DNA from: JBCCAG01 sp050330955 | GTDB lineage: Bacteria; Cyanobacteriota; Cyanobacteriia; CAKZMO01 | Length of the DNA stretch: 60,189 bases | Direction of reading: 5' to 3' | Assembly (NCBI GenBank): GCA_050330955.1 | Contig: JBHJHJ010000080.1 | Span: 1-60,189 of the forward strand | Part shown: positions 36,426 to 44,238 of the stretch, one piece after another | How the letters are laid out: each line of letters opens with the position of its first letter | Numbering within the stretch: the stretch's first letter is position 1 | Program-made: the position numbers and the translations under genes | Notes under the pieces: model-generated | The model's database searches: none | Told to the model about the DNA's origin: nothing | Seen by the model: the letters and a program-made list of their open reading frames with translations, nothing else

Positions 36426-37430
36426 GTGAAAGCGGCTGAGGTACTGCGACTCTATGAAGCGGGACGAAGAGACTTCCGGGGCGAAGACCTTCGGGGGCAG
36501 CGCTTTCGAGGACAAAACTTAGCGGGAGCGGATTTTAGCGGGGCTGACATTCGCAGCGCGAATTTTAGCGGTGCCACGCTGACAAGAGCCTGCTTCTCTG
36601 AGGCTAAAGCGGGTCTACAGCGCTCATGGGCTCTATGTCTGATGCTTTTTCTGTGCCTGGTAGCTGTGGTATCGGGTGGCTTTGCAGGAATTATAGGCTA
36701 TTTAATCACGGTGTTATTTACGTGGGGCGATCGCGCAGATCAAATCACGATTCTTCTTGTTCCGCTCACAACCTGTATTTTCGTCGTTCGCAAAGGGCTA
36801 TCTGCAGCCGTTGTTAGGATTGCCAATACCATCGCTGTTGCGATCGCCGCTCTATATGCCGTCAAGCTTGTACGTGCAGCCATAGATTCAGAGAGATCTG
36901 CAGAAGACTCATTCTCGCTTGCGATGGGATTCGCTACGGGGGTTAGCATCTTTGCAGCCATAGCGGCTGTATGCGCTCTCATATACGCATTTACCGTCGC
37001 AGTGACCTACGCACGTGCCGTTGCGGTTGCTGGGGAATACGCAGGCACGATTACGTATGCATTTGCACTCGCAGTTCCCTTCAGAGCTGTGGTTGCGACT
37101 AAGGCAGCGATCGCCTGGGCAGACGGAGGAAACGCCGACCTTTTCCCCGTAGATAATGGCACGGTTTCGCTTGTCTCACTTGCGATCGCGGTCCTACTTA
37201 CCATAGCTAGCGTCCACGCGGGCTACTGCGCCCTCCGAGGCGATTCCCGCGATGCTTGGATTCGTCTCAATGCTGTTGCTTTCGCGACCACTGGCGGCAC
37301 TCGCTTCTACGGTGCTGATTTAACCAATGCTGATTTTACAGGGACTCAGCTCAGAGGCGCGGATTTCAGGCGGGCAATTTTGACTGAGGTAGATTGGCGG
37401 AACGCTAGTGGAATAGACTGGGCGCGATAA
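36426..37430 (+). CDS. Pentapeptide-flanked membrane protein, paralogue 1
   Basis: A 334-residue protein starting at GTG 36426. Residues 1-60 begin with the KAAEVLRLYEAGRRDFRGED signature and run into pentapeptides (LRGQRF, LAGADF, SGADI, RSANF). Residues 65-285 are hydrophobic, with about six to eight helices (for example WALCLMLFLCLVAVVSGG and VSIFAAIAAVCALIYAFTVA). The last 45 residues return to pentapeptides (FYGADL, TNADF, RGADF). The start lacks a strong ribosome-binding site, but 23 bases separate it from the methyltransferase stop and it may be read from the same transcript. I know of no function for this architecture. Confidence 0.85.
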   Translation: MKAAEVLRLYEAGRRDFRGEDLRGQRFRGQNLAGADFSGADIRSANFSGATLTRACFSEAKAGLQRSWALCLMLFLCLVAVVSGGFAGIIGYLITVLFTWGDRADQITILLVPLTTCIFVVRKGLSAAVVRIANTIAVAIAALYAVKLVRAAIDSERSAEDSFSLAMGFATGVSIFAAIAAVCALIYAFTVAVTYARAVAVAGEYAGTITYAFALAVPFRAVVATKAAIAWADGGNADLFPVDNGTVSLVSLAIAVLLTIASVHAGYCALRGDSRDAWIRLNAVAFATTGGTRFYGADLTNADFTGTQLRGADFRRAILTEVDWRNASGIDWAR

Positions 37431-37501
37431 GCGATCCTAATTTCAGATATGGAAAACCCGGTTAGGGTAAAACGGAACCTGATGACGGTAAAGGATGTGA
37501 T

Positions 37502-38431
37502 GTGAAAGCGGCTGAGGTACTGCGACTCTATGAAGCGGGACGAAGAGACTTCCGGGGCGAAGACCTCCGGGGGCAGCGCTTTCACGGCAAGGATTTGTCG
37601 GGAGCAGATTTCAGCCAGGCCGATATTTGCGGTACGAAATTCACCAACTGCACGCTGGTGGGCACCCACTTCACCAGGGTAAGGGCAGGCTTGCTGCGTC
37701 CCTGGGCGATTGCGATCGCGCTGACCTCATGGCTGCTAGCCTGGGTCTCTGGCGTTTCCGCCGCGCTCACCGGCTATTTTGCCACGCCAAGGTTTAACAG
37801 CAGCGATCCCGTTTATCAGATGGCTGGATGGGTGGCTGTTGTTGGCGTCGTGCTAGTGTACGGCCTCGTTTTACGCAAGGGCCTCAATGCCGTTACCTCT
37901 GGGTTGACTGTGGCTCTCCTGCTGGTTTGGGCAACTGTCCTCTCCCCAGGTATCACGGTTGCCTTGGCGATCGCTCTCCTGCTGATGCTGATCATGGCCT
38001 GCGCTACCGCTGCGGCAGGCATGGCTGCCTTAGTGATTGCCGTTGCTGCTGCCCTAATGGGTGCGTTGACCTTCTCGTTAGTGGCGATCGCTGCCTTTGC
38101 CGTTGAGGTGCCAGACCCCGCCGATGTAGAAATCCCTGCGGGGGTCAAAGCTGCTATTGGGGCTGCTTTTGCCTTTACCCTTCTAGTCGCGTTGCTGAGT
38201 GCCTACATTGGCTGGCGCGCTGTACGCAACAGTCGTCGCAAGGATTGGATTCGCTCGGCAGCGATCGCGATCGCTGCGGTGGGTGGCACGAGCTTTCGCG
38301 GGGCTGATCTGACTGGCGCGGACTTCACGGCGACTCGGCTGAAGGCGGCAGATTTTCGGAGAGCGATGCTGTCTGGGGTGTGCTGGCAAGAGGCACGGTT
38401 GTCACCAGAGGACAGTCCGTTCGGTACGTAA
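37502..38431 (+). CDS. Pentapeptide-flanked membrane protein, paralogue 2
   Basis: A 309-residue paralogue of the preceding gene with the same plan: N-terminal block (MKAAEVLRLYEAGRRDFRGE, then pentapeptides to about 58), a membrane domain (about 62-245, six or so helices rich in Ala/Val), and a short C-terminal pentapeptide block (FRGADL, TGADF, KAADF). AAAGGA lies just before the GTG start. The first 82 coding bases differ from those of paralogue 1 at one position only, while the membrane domains have little in common. The final residues (SPEDSPFGT) leave the repeat. Confidence 0.85.
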   Translation: MKAAEVLRLYEAGRRDFRGEDLRGQRFHGKDLSGADFSQADICGTKFTNCTLVGTHFTRVRAGLLRPWAIAIALTSWLLAWVSGVSAALTGYFATPRFNSSDPVYQMAGWVAVVGVVLVYGLVLRKGLNAVTSGLTVALLLVWATVLSPGITVALAIALLLMLIMACATAAAGMAALVIAVAAALMGALTFSLVAIAAFAVEVPDPADVEIPAGVKAAIGAAFAFTLLVALLSAYIGWRAVRNSRRKDWIRSAAIAIAAVGGTSFRGADLTGADFTATRLKAADFRRAMLSGVCWQEARLSPEDSPFGT

Positions 38432-38453
38432 GTGTTTGACGTCCTGGAAAGCC

Positions 38454-38503
38454 CCCAGCCCACTTCCCTTCCCCCGATTCCGAGGGAAGGGAAGTGGGCT
38501 GGG
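38454..38503. terminator. 20-base-pair hairpin after paralogue 2
   Basis: CCCAGCCCACTTCCCTTCCC and its perfect complement at 38484-38503 enclose a 10-base loop. It begins 22 bases after the stop codon of paralogue 2. No T-tract follows, so it may be a structural terminator or RNA-protecting hairpin, or a copy of a dispersed element. Confidence 0.6.
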
Positions 38504-38643
38504 ATTAGGCTAAATAAGTTCTTCGGTACCGAGTAGCGAGAAATCCTCGATGATTGATTATCATTGCTTGTCGCTACCATTATTGACTGAGCGATCGCCC
38601 TGACGGGGCTGATTCTCGATGTCGAGCCGTTGCATTGGCCTGT

Positions 38644-38685
38644 CGAGGCATCGCAATTCAATGTCGAGCGATCGCAATTCGATGT
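38644..38685. repeat. 21-base tandem repeats
   Basis: Two adjacent 21-base units, CGAGGCATCGCAATTCAATG+T (38644-38664) and CGAGCGATCGCAATTCGATG+T (38665-38685), differ at three positions, and a third unit starting at 38686 decays after seven bases. The second copy contains GCGATCGC, so HIP1 sites and the repeat have grown together here. Confidence 0.7.
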
Positions 38686-38965
38686 TGAGCGATGGAGCAA
38701 GCTCCGAGAGCGAACGCAATTGAGAGTTGGGCAGGTGCATCAAAGAGTTGCTGTGACACATTAAAGGATCGCTGTGACACATCGCTATGCTGAGCGATGG
38801 AGCAAGCTCCGCGAGCGATCGCAGCCGCACTGCTTAGGCGCATAATTTAGCCGCGCAGCTCAGCAAAATGCCTACCCTAGTACCCAGCAGCGAGAAGTCC
38901 CTGGTGTAGAATATTGCCAAACACAGAAACCGTACGGAGTTTACCCCGCCACCCCGTCCACCCAC

Positions 38966-38991
38966 GGTAGGGACATGGCACCGCCATGTCC
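38966..38991. repeat. GGACATGGC palindrome, copy A
   Basis: GGTAGGGACATGGC, loop ACC, then GCCATGTCC. The stem is at 38971-38979 and 38983-38991. The right flank (TTCC) has lost the CTAC end that would pair with GTAG. Confidence 0.7.
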
Positions 38992-39132
38992 TTCCAAAAC
39001 GTGCATTGTTAACGGGTACGTTGCATACACAGATTTGATTTGGGGCGATCGCGTGATGTGTTGTTTGCGGGCATAGATTTTCTGGCTGATGGGCGTGTTT
39101 AGAGATCGAATTAGGTATTGTGCCGGTTGATT

Positions 39133-39157
39133 GGACATGGCGGTGCCATGTCCCTAC
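39133..39157. repeat. GGACATGGC palindrome, copy B (inverted)
   Basis: GGACATGGC, loop GGT, GCCATGTCCCTAC. This is the opposite orientation of copy A with the loop complementary to A's loop, and with the CTAC end kept on the right only. Confidence 0.7.
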
Positions 39158-39220
39158 GGGTTCATATACCTGGGTAAAATGGGCGGAATTTTTGGGGGTG
39201 GTTTTGACGGTTCACCAACG

Positions 39221-39249
39221 GTAGGGACATGGCACTGCCATGTCCCTAC
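39221..39249. repeat. GGACATGGC palindrome, copy C (complete)
   Basis: GTAGGGACATGGC, loop ACT, GCCATGTCCCTAC: a perfect 13-base stem. It lies 70 bases before the GTG start of paralogue 3, inside its leader. Confidence 0.75.
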
Positions 39250-39318
39250 AAAACACATCCCCCATACCGACAACCCGATTGGGGTAAAACGGAACCTAAT
39301 GACGTTGAAGGGCATGAC

Positions 39319-41484
39319 GTGAAAGCGGCTGAGGTATTGCGACTGTACGAGGCGGGGCGGCGGGACTTCCGGGGTGAGAACCTGCGGGGGCAGCGCTTTT
39401 GCGGCAAAGATCTGTCGGGGGCGGACTTTAGCGGGGCCGATATCCGTGGCACTAATTTTAGAAACGCCACGCTGATAGATGCTAATTTCGCTCAAGTAGA
39501 AGCTGGACTACAAGTAGGTTGGATGATTGTGTTAACGATCTTGATAACACTACTCTCTAATGTGTCAGGTGGAACATCTGCACTTACAGAATTTTTGACC
39601 AGTTCACTATTCCAGGCTCCCTCTGCTCAACAGATAGCGGCAGGATGGACTTCTCTTGGTATTTCACTGGCATCATTTATCACATTTATACGTTGGGGAC
39701 TAAACGCAACTACAGTTGCTGCTATAGCTGGAGCTGCAATTTTAATCACGATTTTAATCGTAAATCTGACCCCATTTTATATTGTGAGCGAGATTGACAT
39801 TACAGTAGTAAGTATAATCGTAGGATTAACCACAGCAGTAGTTGCATTTGTAGCATCTACAATTGTCACGGACTCTCTTATATATTCATGCGCGATTGTG
39901 ATTTTAGGCACTGTCACAGGTGCTTTTGAGTTTGCGAGAAGCTCAGATACGGCTTCAATAAAGTTTTCAATTATAAATACAGTTATAGTTACGCTTTTGG
40001 CAATATATATTGGCTACTATTCTTCACAGAGCGGTAGCCGAAATATTTGGATTTTTAGAGCTAGCGTTGCTTTCATAAGTCTACGCGGAACCACTTTTAG
40101 AAGTGCAAACTTAGCTAACACCAAATTTATCAATTCCATTCTTGAAAGCACTGACTTCAGAGGCGCAACCCTCACTCATACCTGCTTTAGAGACGCTCAA
40201 AAACTCGATCGCGTCCGCCCCGGGACCACTTACCTTAATACCCCAAAAATTCAAAATCTCCTACGCACTGGTAACGGCGACAATCAAAACTTTGACCACC
40301 TCCCCAACCTTAGCGGCATTAACCTAAACGGAGTCTCCATGGTAAATGCTGACCTCACCGGCTCTAACCTTATCGGTTCCAGCTTTCGGGGTGCGCATCT
40401 AACTGACGCCAGCTTCACCACCGCCAACCTCAACCAAGCCAACCTGCAAGACGCCGACCTCACCAACGCCAAACTCATCCAAACCCAGCTCGACCAAGCC
40501 GACCTCACAGGCGCAACCCTCACCGGAGCCACCCTCGAAGACTGGGGCATCACCACCCGCACCCAGCTGCGCGGCATCCAGTGCGACTACGTCTTCATGC
40601 GCCAGCCACCCCCCGGCCACCCCAACCCCAACCCCCGCCGCAAACCCGACGACTGGACCAAAACCTTTGCCGAGGGCGAATTCGTCGACTTCATCGCCCC
40701 CATGGTCGAAACCCTCGACCTCTACCACAACCAAACCGCCGACCCCCGCGCCGTGGCTCTCGCCTTCCACGAGCTGCAGCAGCAAAACCCCGACGCCGAC
40801 ATTGAGCTAGTCTCCATGGAAAAGCGGGGCAAGAACCGCGACAAGGTGCTGCTGAGGGCGGAGGTTAACCTGGAATCTGACCTTTCAGCCCTGAACAGCC
40901 AGTACTTCCAGCGCTACGATGAACTCCGCGCCCTACCACCCCAGGCTCTACACGCGCTGCTAGCCGAAAAAGATAAGGAGGTTCAGCGTCTAGAGAGAAT
41001 GCTCAATACCGCCATTGAGCGATCGCCCACGGTTCACGTCAGCCAAACCCAAGGAAACAACATCGTGTCTGAGTCAAAATACAATCTCAGCCACGCCCAA
41101 TTCGGCGGCGGTTTCGCCGAAACCGTCCAGGGCGACCAAACTGGCGGCACCATCAACAACTACGGCGCATCCATGGACGACATTGCCCGCCTGCTGGCCG
41201 CCCTAAAGGACCAGGCCCAAACCTTCCCCGCCGAGCACAAAGCCGACGCCCTCGACGTGATTGAAGACCTCGAAACCGACATCCAAAAGCCAGAGCCCGA
41301 TCAAGGCCGCATTGCCCGGAGACTGAAGCGACTGGGGGCGATCGCCGCCACCGTGGGCACCCTCACCAGCGGCGCCGTCACCTTCTCCGGCGACCTCAAC
41401 CAGTTCGCGGGCAACATTGCCCAGCTCACCGAAACTCTGGGCATCCCCGTTGAGCAGGTGCAGCCGCCCGCGACGACGCCATAG
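39319..41484 (+). CDS. Pentapeptide-flanked membrane protein with C-terminal tail module, paralogue 3
   Basis: A 721-residue protein from GTG 39319; an earlier in-frame start at 39229 lies inside a dispersed repeat and is rejected. It opens like the other two (MKAAEVLRLYEAGRRDFRGE, LSGADF). The membrane domain covers about residues 65-245. Pentapeptides continue at 255-290 and then over about 330-405 (LNGVSM, VNADL, QANLQDADL, TGATL). A soluble domain follows (about 405-540, including RKPDDWTKTFAEGEFVDFI), then a coiled segment and a polar NIVSESKYNLSHAQFGGGF / GDQTGGTINNYG strand motif, ending in a helical tail with a weakly hydrophobic segment. Such Asn/Gly-rich motifs can mediate oligomerisation; that is inference. 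The membrane part is AT-rich, the C-terminal half GC-rich. Confidence 0.85.
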   Translation: MKAAEVLRLYEAGRRDFRGENLRGQRFCGKDLSGADFSGADIRGTNFRNATLIDANFAQVEAGLQVGWMIVLTILITLLSNVSGGTSALTEFLTSSLFQAPSAQQIAAGWTSLGISLASFITFIRWGLNATTVAAIAGAAILITILIVNLTPFYIVSEIDITVVSIIVGLTTAVVAFVASTIVTDSLIYSCAIVILGTVTGAFEFARSSDTASIKFSIINTVIVTLLAIYIGYYSSQSGSRNIWIFRASVAFISLRGTTFRSANLANTKFINSILESTDFRGATLTHTCFRDAQKLDRVRPGTTYLNTPKIQNLLRTGNGDNQNFDHLPNLSGINLNGVSMVNADLTGSNLIGSSFRGAHLTDASFTTANLNQANLQDADLTNAKLIQTQLDQADLTGATLTGATLEDWGITTRTQLRGIQCDYVFMRQPPPGHPNPNPRRKPDDWTKTFAEGEFVDFIAPMVETLDLYHNQTADPRAVALAFHELQQQNPDADIELVSMEKRGKNRDKVLLRAEVNLESDLSALNSQYFQRYDELRALPPQALHALLAEKDKEVQRLERMLNTAIERSPTVHVSQTQGNNIVSESKYNLSHAQFGGGFAETVQGDQTGGTINNYGASMDDIARLLAALKDQAQTFPAEHKADALDVIEDLETDIQKPEPDQGRIARRLKRLGAIAATVGTLTSGAVTFSGDLNQFAGNIAQLTETLGIPVEQVQPPATTP

Positions 41485-41582
41485 CCCTAAACCCCATCTC
41501 AGGCTATTTAAAGTCAGTAGGCATTAGATAGCAGCTGTGGCAAACTAGCCCATGTGTACTGCAACGGGCCCGGAGGTCATCG

Positions 41583-42950
41583 ATGGCTACACCTGAATCG
41601 CTAGAGCCCGCAGCCCTCACCCCAGACGACCCTGGCCTTGCCGTCGACAAGGCCGACAGCGGCGCTGACCACAGCAGCCCGGCCCTCGAACTCACCCCCC
41701 ACCAGCAGGCCGCCCTCGATCAGCTCCTAGACTTTATCCAAAGTCGCCAAAAGCTCCACCTGCTCACAGGCTACGCCGGCACCGGCAAGACCACCCTCCT
41801 CCAGGCCCTCATTCATCGGATGCGGCGGGAGGGCGATCGCCGTTCGGTGGTGCTCACCGCCTTTAGCAACAAGGCCACTAAGGTGCTGGTGCGCATGGCG
41901 GACGACTGGGGCCTAGACGTAGACTGCATGACCTGCTGCAAGCTCCTGGGCCTGCGGCCCGAAATTGACTCCCAGACGGGCCGCCAGGTGTTTCGCCCCG
42001 ACTCCGACAGCGAAAATCGCTTCGATCGCTACCGCCTGGTGGTGGTGGACGAGGCCTCCATGATCGACGAGGAGCTGTGGCTGTTGCTGACGGCGGCGGT
42101 GGCCGACCTCTACAAGCAGACGCAGATTCTGTTTGTGGGGGACGTGGCCCAGCTTCCCCCCATCAACGAGCCAGAGTCCAGGGTGTTCAGCCAGATCCCT
42201 AACCGCACCGACCTGACGGAGGTGGTGCGCTACGGCGGGGCGATTGGCGCTCTGGCCACCACCATTCGGGAGCACCTCCACACCCAGCTTCCGGCCTTCG
42301 TGACCGACGCCAACCGCGATCGCACCCAGGGCGTCTTTGCCCTGCGCCGCCCCCAGTGGAACCGGTGTCTGATTCAGGCATTTGAGAGCGAGTCCTACCG
42401 GCGAGATTCAGACTACGTCCGCGCCCTCGCTTACACCAACGCCCGGGTTAACCAGCTCAACCGGGCCATCCGCAACGCCCTCCATGGCCGCGAGGCTCCC
42501 CAGTTCGTTGTGGGGGAGCGGCTGATGGCCAACACCCCCTGCTGGGTGGGGGAGGCCCTAGTGTTGCAGAACTCGGAGGAGTGCGAGGTGCTGGTTGCGG
42601 TGGAGGGGGAAGAGGGGCCGTGGCGGGTCTGGTTCTTGGAGGTGATTACCGATGGGGACAAGTACCGCAGCCTGACCCTGCTGCACGACGCTAGCCGCAG
42701 CCTGTTTCAAAAGCTGCTCAATCAGTACGCGGCGGAGCGGCGCTGGCAGGAATTTTGGGAGCTGAAGCACCTGTTCCACGACCTCAGTTACGCCTACTGT
42801 CTGACGATTCACAAATCCCAGGGCTCAACCTTTCAAAACGTCTTCGTCGATACGCTCAATATCGGCATCAATTCTAAAACTGACGAGCGCAATCAGCTCC
42901 TGTATGTGGGCGTCACGCGGGCGGCGCAGCGGGTGTTTTTGCTGACCTAG
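41583..42950 (+). CDS. SF1 helicase, RecD2/Dda-like
   Basis: A 455-residue ATPase. After an acidic 35-residue N-terminus come ALDQLLDFIQSRQKLHLLTG, Walker A GYAGTGKTT, Walker B VVVDEASMIDEE, motif III FVGDVAQLPP, and late motifs CLTIHKSQGSTFQNVFVD and LLYVGVTRAAQRV (UvrD C-terminal type). The length fits the single-chain SF1B Dda/RecD2 core without the RecD2 N-terminal extension. Such enzymes unwind DNA 5' to 3' in repair or replication. GGAGG 9 bases before the ATG is a good ribosome-binding site. Confidence 0.88.
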   Translation: MATPESLEPAALTPDDPGLAVDKADSGADHSSPALELTPHQQAALDQLLDFIQSRQKLHLLTGYAGTGKTTLLQALIHRMRREGDRRSVVLTAFSNKATKVLVRMADDWGLDVDCMTCCKLLGLRPEIDSQTGRQVFRPDSDSENRFDRYRLVVVDEASMIDEELWLLLTAAVADLYKQTQILFVGDVAQLPPINEPESRVFSQIPNRTDLTEVVRYGGAIGALATTIREHLHTQLPAFVTDANRDRTQGVFALRRPQWNRCLIQAFESESYRRDSDYVRALAYTNARVNQLNRAIRNALHGREAPQFVVGERLMANTPCWVGEALVLQNSEECEVLVAVEGEEGPWRVWFLEVITDGDKYRSLTLLHDASRSLFQKLLNQYAAERRWQEFWELKHLFHDLSYAYCLTIHKSQGSTFQNVFVDTLNIGINSKTDERNQLLYVGVTRAAQRVFLLT

Positions 42951-43122
42951 CCCCAAAACGGTGGGTAGGTGTCTGTCATTGGTGAGAGGGCGATCGCATT
43001 CGATTTGTTCCCCTTGAAGGAGCGTTACCCACCCCAGACGATTGACGCTGAGAGAACGTAAAGTTTCTTATAGTCTGGCTGTGACTTCATGCGTCACCAA
43101 CAAAGCAATTTATCGAGTAACT

Positions 43123-43506
43123 ATGCAGTACAACGACATCCTTGAGCGCGTTCAAACCTTGGCTCAGGTCGATCGCCCTGGCGCGCTGAAGGCGCTAGAG
43201 GCGACGCTCAAGACTTTGGCAGAGCGTATCCTAGGGAATGAGGCGAGCCACTTGGCAGCGCAGCTTCCCGATGAGATTGGCACTTACCTCAAGGGCCACA
43301 AGGGAGAGAATGGTCAGCACTTTGACCTCAACACATTTTATCAGCGCGTGGCTCAAAAGGAGGGCGTAGACGGCCCAACGGCAGCGGCCCATGCTCGCGC
43401 GGTGTTTGTCGTGCTTCAAGAGGCCGTAACGCCAGGAGAATTTTCTGACGTCAAGGTGAACCTCTCCGACGATTATCAGGAGCTTTTTACCCCGACTACG
43501 GTGTAG
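43123..43506 (+). CDS. DUF2267 protein
   Basis: A 127-residue protein from the ATG at 43123 (MQYNDILERVQTLAQ); an open frame upstream has no fitting start. It matches the DUF2267 family: helical, with ALEATLKTLAERILGNEASHLAAQLP and LPDEIGTYLKGH, and a C-terminal DDYQELF. No function is established for this family. It precedes the carotenoid protein gene by 101 bases on the same strand, so the two may be expressed together. Confidence 0.82.
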   Translation: MQYNDILERVQTLAQVDRPGALKALEATLKTLAERILGNEASHLAAQLPDEIGTYLKGHKGENGQHFDLNTFYQRVAQKEGVDGPTAAAHARAVFVVLQEAVTPGEFSDVKVNLSDDYQELFTPTTV

Positions 43507-43607
43507 CATGCCAGGCGCTCTTGTCGCCGAAGTGACTCGGTCAGCCCCGCAGAGCCTAACAGGGCTGATGCCGTCTATTCCCAATTGTTCAATTACCCGT
43601 AAAAACA

Positions 43608-44066
43608 ATGACTTACCTAACCGATGATGCGGTCAAAAAGCCGCTAGAGCTGTTTGCTGATTTTGATGTAGACACTCAGCTTGCCCTCCTGTGGTATGGC
43701 TACCTCGACATCAAAGAGAGCCTCAACCCCAACCCCGACTACGGTACTGAAGAGCTCGGCGACACCCTCGTCAACTACTTCGATCCCCTCTCCAAAGACG
43801 ACCAGCTTCAGGCGATGCGCGACATCGTTGAGAAGAAGGATACCAGCATCAGCCGGGGCTATGCGGCCCTCAGCCCGGCAGCTAAGCTGGACGTCTGGCT
43901 GAAGCTGGCCCAGGGCATGGAAGGCGATCGCATCGTGGGCATGCCCGAGGACTACGAGCTGCCAGAGAGCACGAATGCGTTCACCGAGGAGATCAAAAAG
44001 CTGGACTTTGAGCAGCGCATCAACTTCACCCGCAACGTGGTGGCTACGATGGGCTACCAAGGCTAG
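43608..44066 (+). CDS. Helical carotenoid protein (OCP N-terminal-domain homologue)
   Basis: A 152-residue all-helical protein that aligns with the N-terminal, carotenoid-binding domain of the orange carotenoid protein. LALLWYGYLD (Trp29, Tyr32) lines up with the Trp41/Tyr44 segment of OCP, and KLDVWLKLAQGM (Trp97) with the Trp110 segment. The C-terminal light-sensing domain of OCP is missing, so it belongs with the free-standing HCPs. Known HCPs bind a xanthophyll and quench singlet oxygen, and some also quench phycobilisomes; which applies here cannot be told. It is slightly shorter at the N-terminus than OCP. Confidence 0.88.
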   Translation: MTYLTDDAVKKPLELFADFDVDTQLALLWYGYLDIKESLNPNPDYGTEELGDTLVNYFDPLSKDDQLQAMRDIVEKKDTSISRGYAALSPAAKLDVWLKLAQGMEGDRIVGMPEDYELPESTNAFTEEIKKLDFEQRINFTRNVVATMGYQG

Positions 44067-44073
44067 GCGAATG

Positions 44074-44108
44074 GCCGGTAGGGGAGGCCGTCTGCGGCTT
44101 CTGCCGGC
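44074..44108 (+). terminator. Imperfect GC-rich hairpin after the carotenoid protein gene
   Basis: GCCGG(T)AG...GGCCG pairs with CGGC...CT(G)CCGGC with a small internal loop, 8 bases after the stop codon. No T-tract follows. It is a candidate terminator only. Confidence 0.4.
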
Positions 44109-44238
44109 GCGCTAGCATAGCATCGGTCCTATCGAAGGTAACTTGTTGGGCTCAACCCCACTGGTTCAGGCGGTAGGACCTGCAACTGTCCTCAATGATT
44201 GGGACTTTTGCAAAAAAGCGCACTCCGCCAACACCCCT

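Larger units (their letters stand above)
38432..39318. other. Repeat-rich 0.9-kb intergenic stretch in the pentapeptide array
   Basis: No credible gene. It holds, in order: a 20-base-stem hairpin (38454-38503); an imperfect 21-base direct repeat beginning GTACC at 38526 and 38880 (18 of 21 positions equal) enclosing 21-base tandem repeats; a second 21-base direct repeat (TGAGCGATGGAGCAAGCTCC at 38686 and 38791); and three GGACATGGC palindromes. The last 46 bases resemble the leader of paralogue 2. Confidence 0.7.

Noticed and set aside
38561..38830. Minus-strand frame of 89 codons with heptad-like repeats (LRSLSELAPSLNIELR)
   Set aside because: The 7-residue periodicity is the direct result of 21-base DNA repeats; there is no ribosome-binding site and the region is full of other repeats, so a real protein is unlikely though not excluded.
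39229..39318. N-terminal extension of pentapeptide paralogue 3
   Set aside because: It begins within a dispersed palindrome and would translate the repeat; the conserved protein signature begins at GTG 39319.
42960..43033. Inverted 8-base ends GGTGGGTA / TACCCACC flanking 58 bases after the helicase gene
   Set aside because: Short arms with a long interval; could be chance and there is no target-site duplication.
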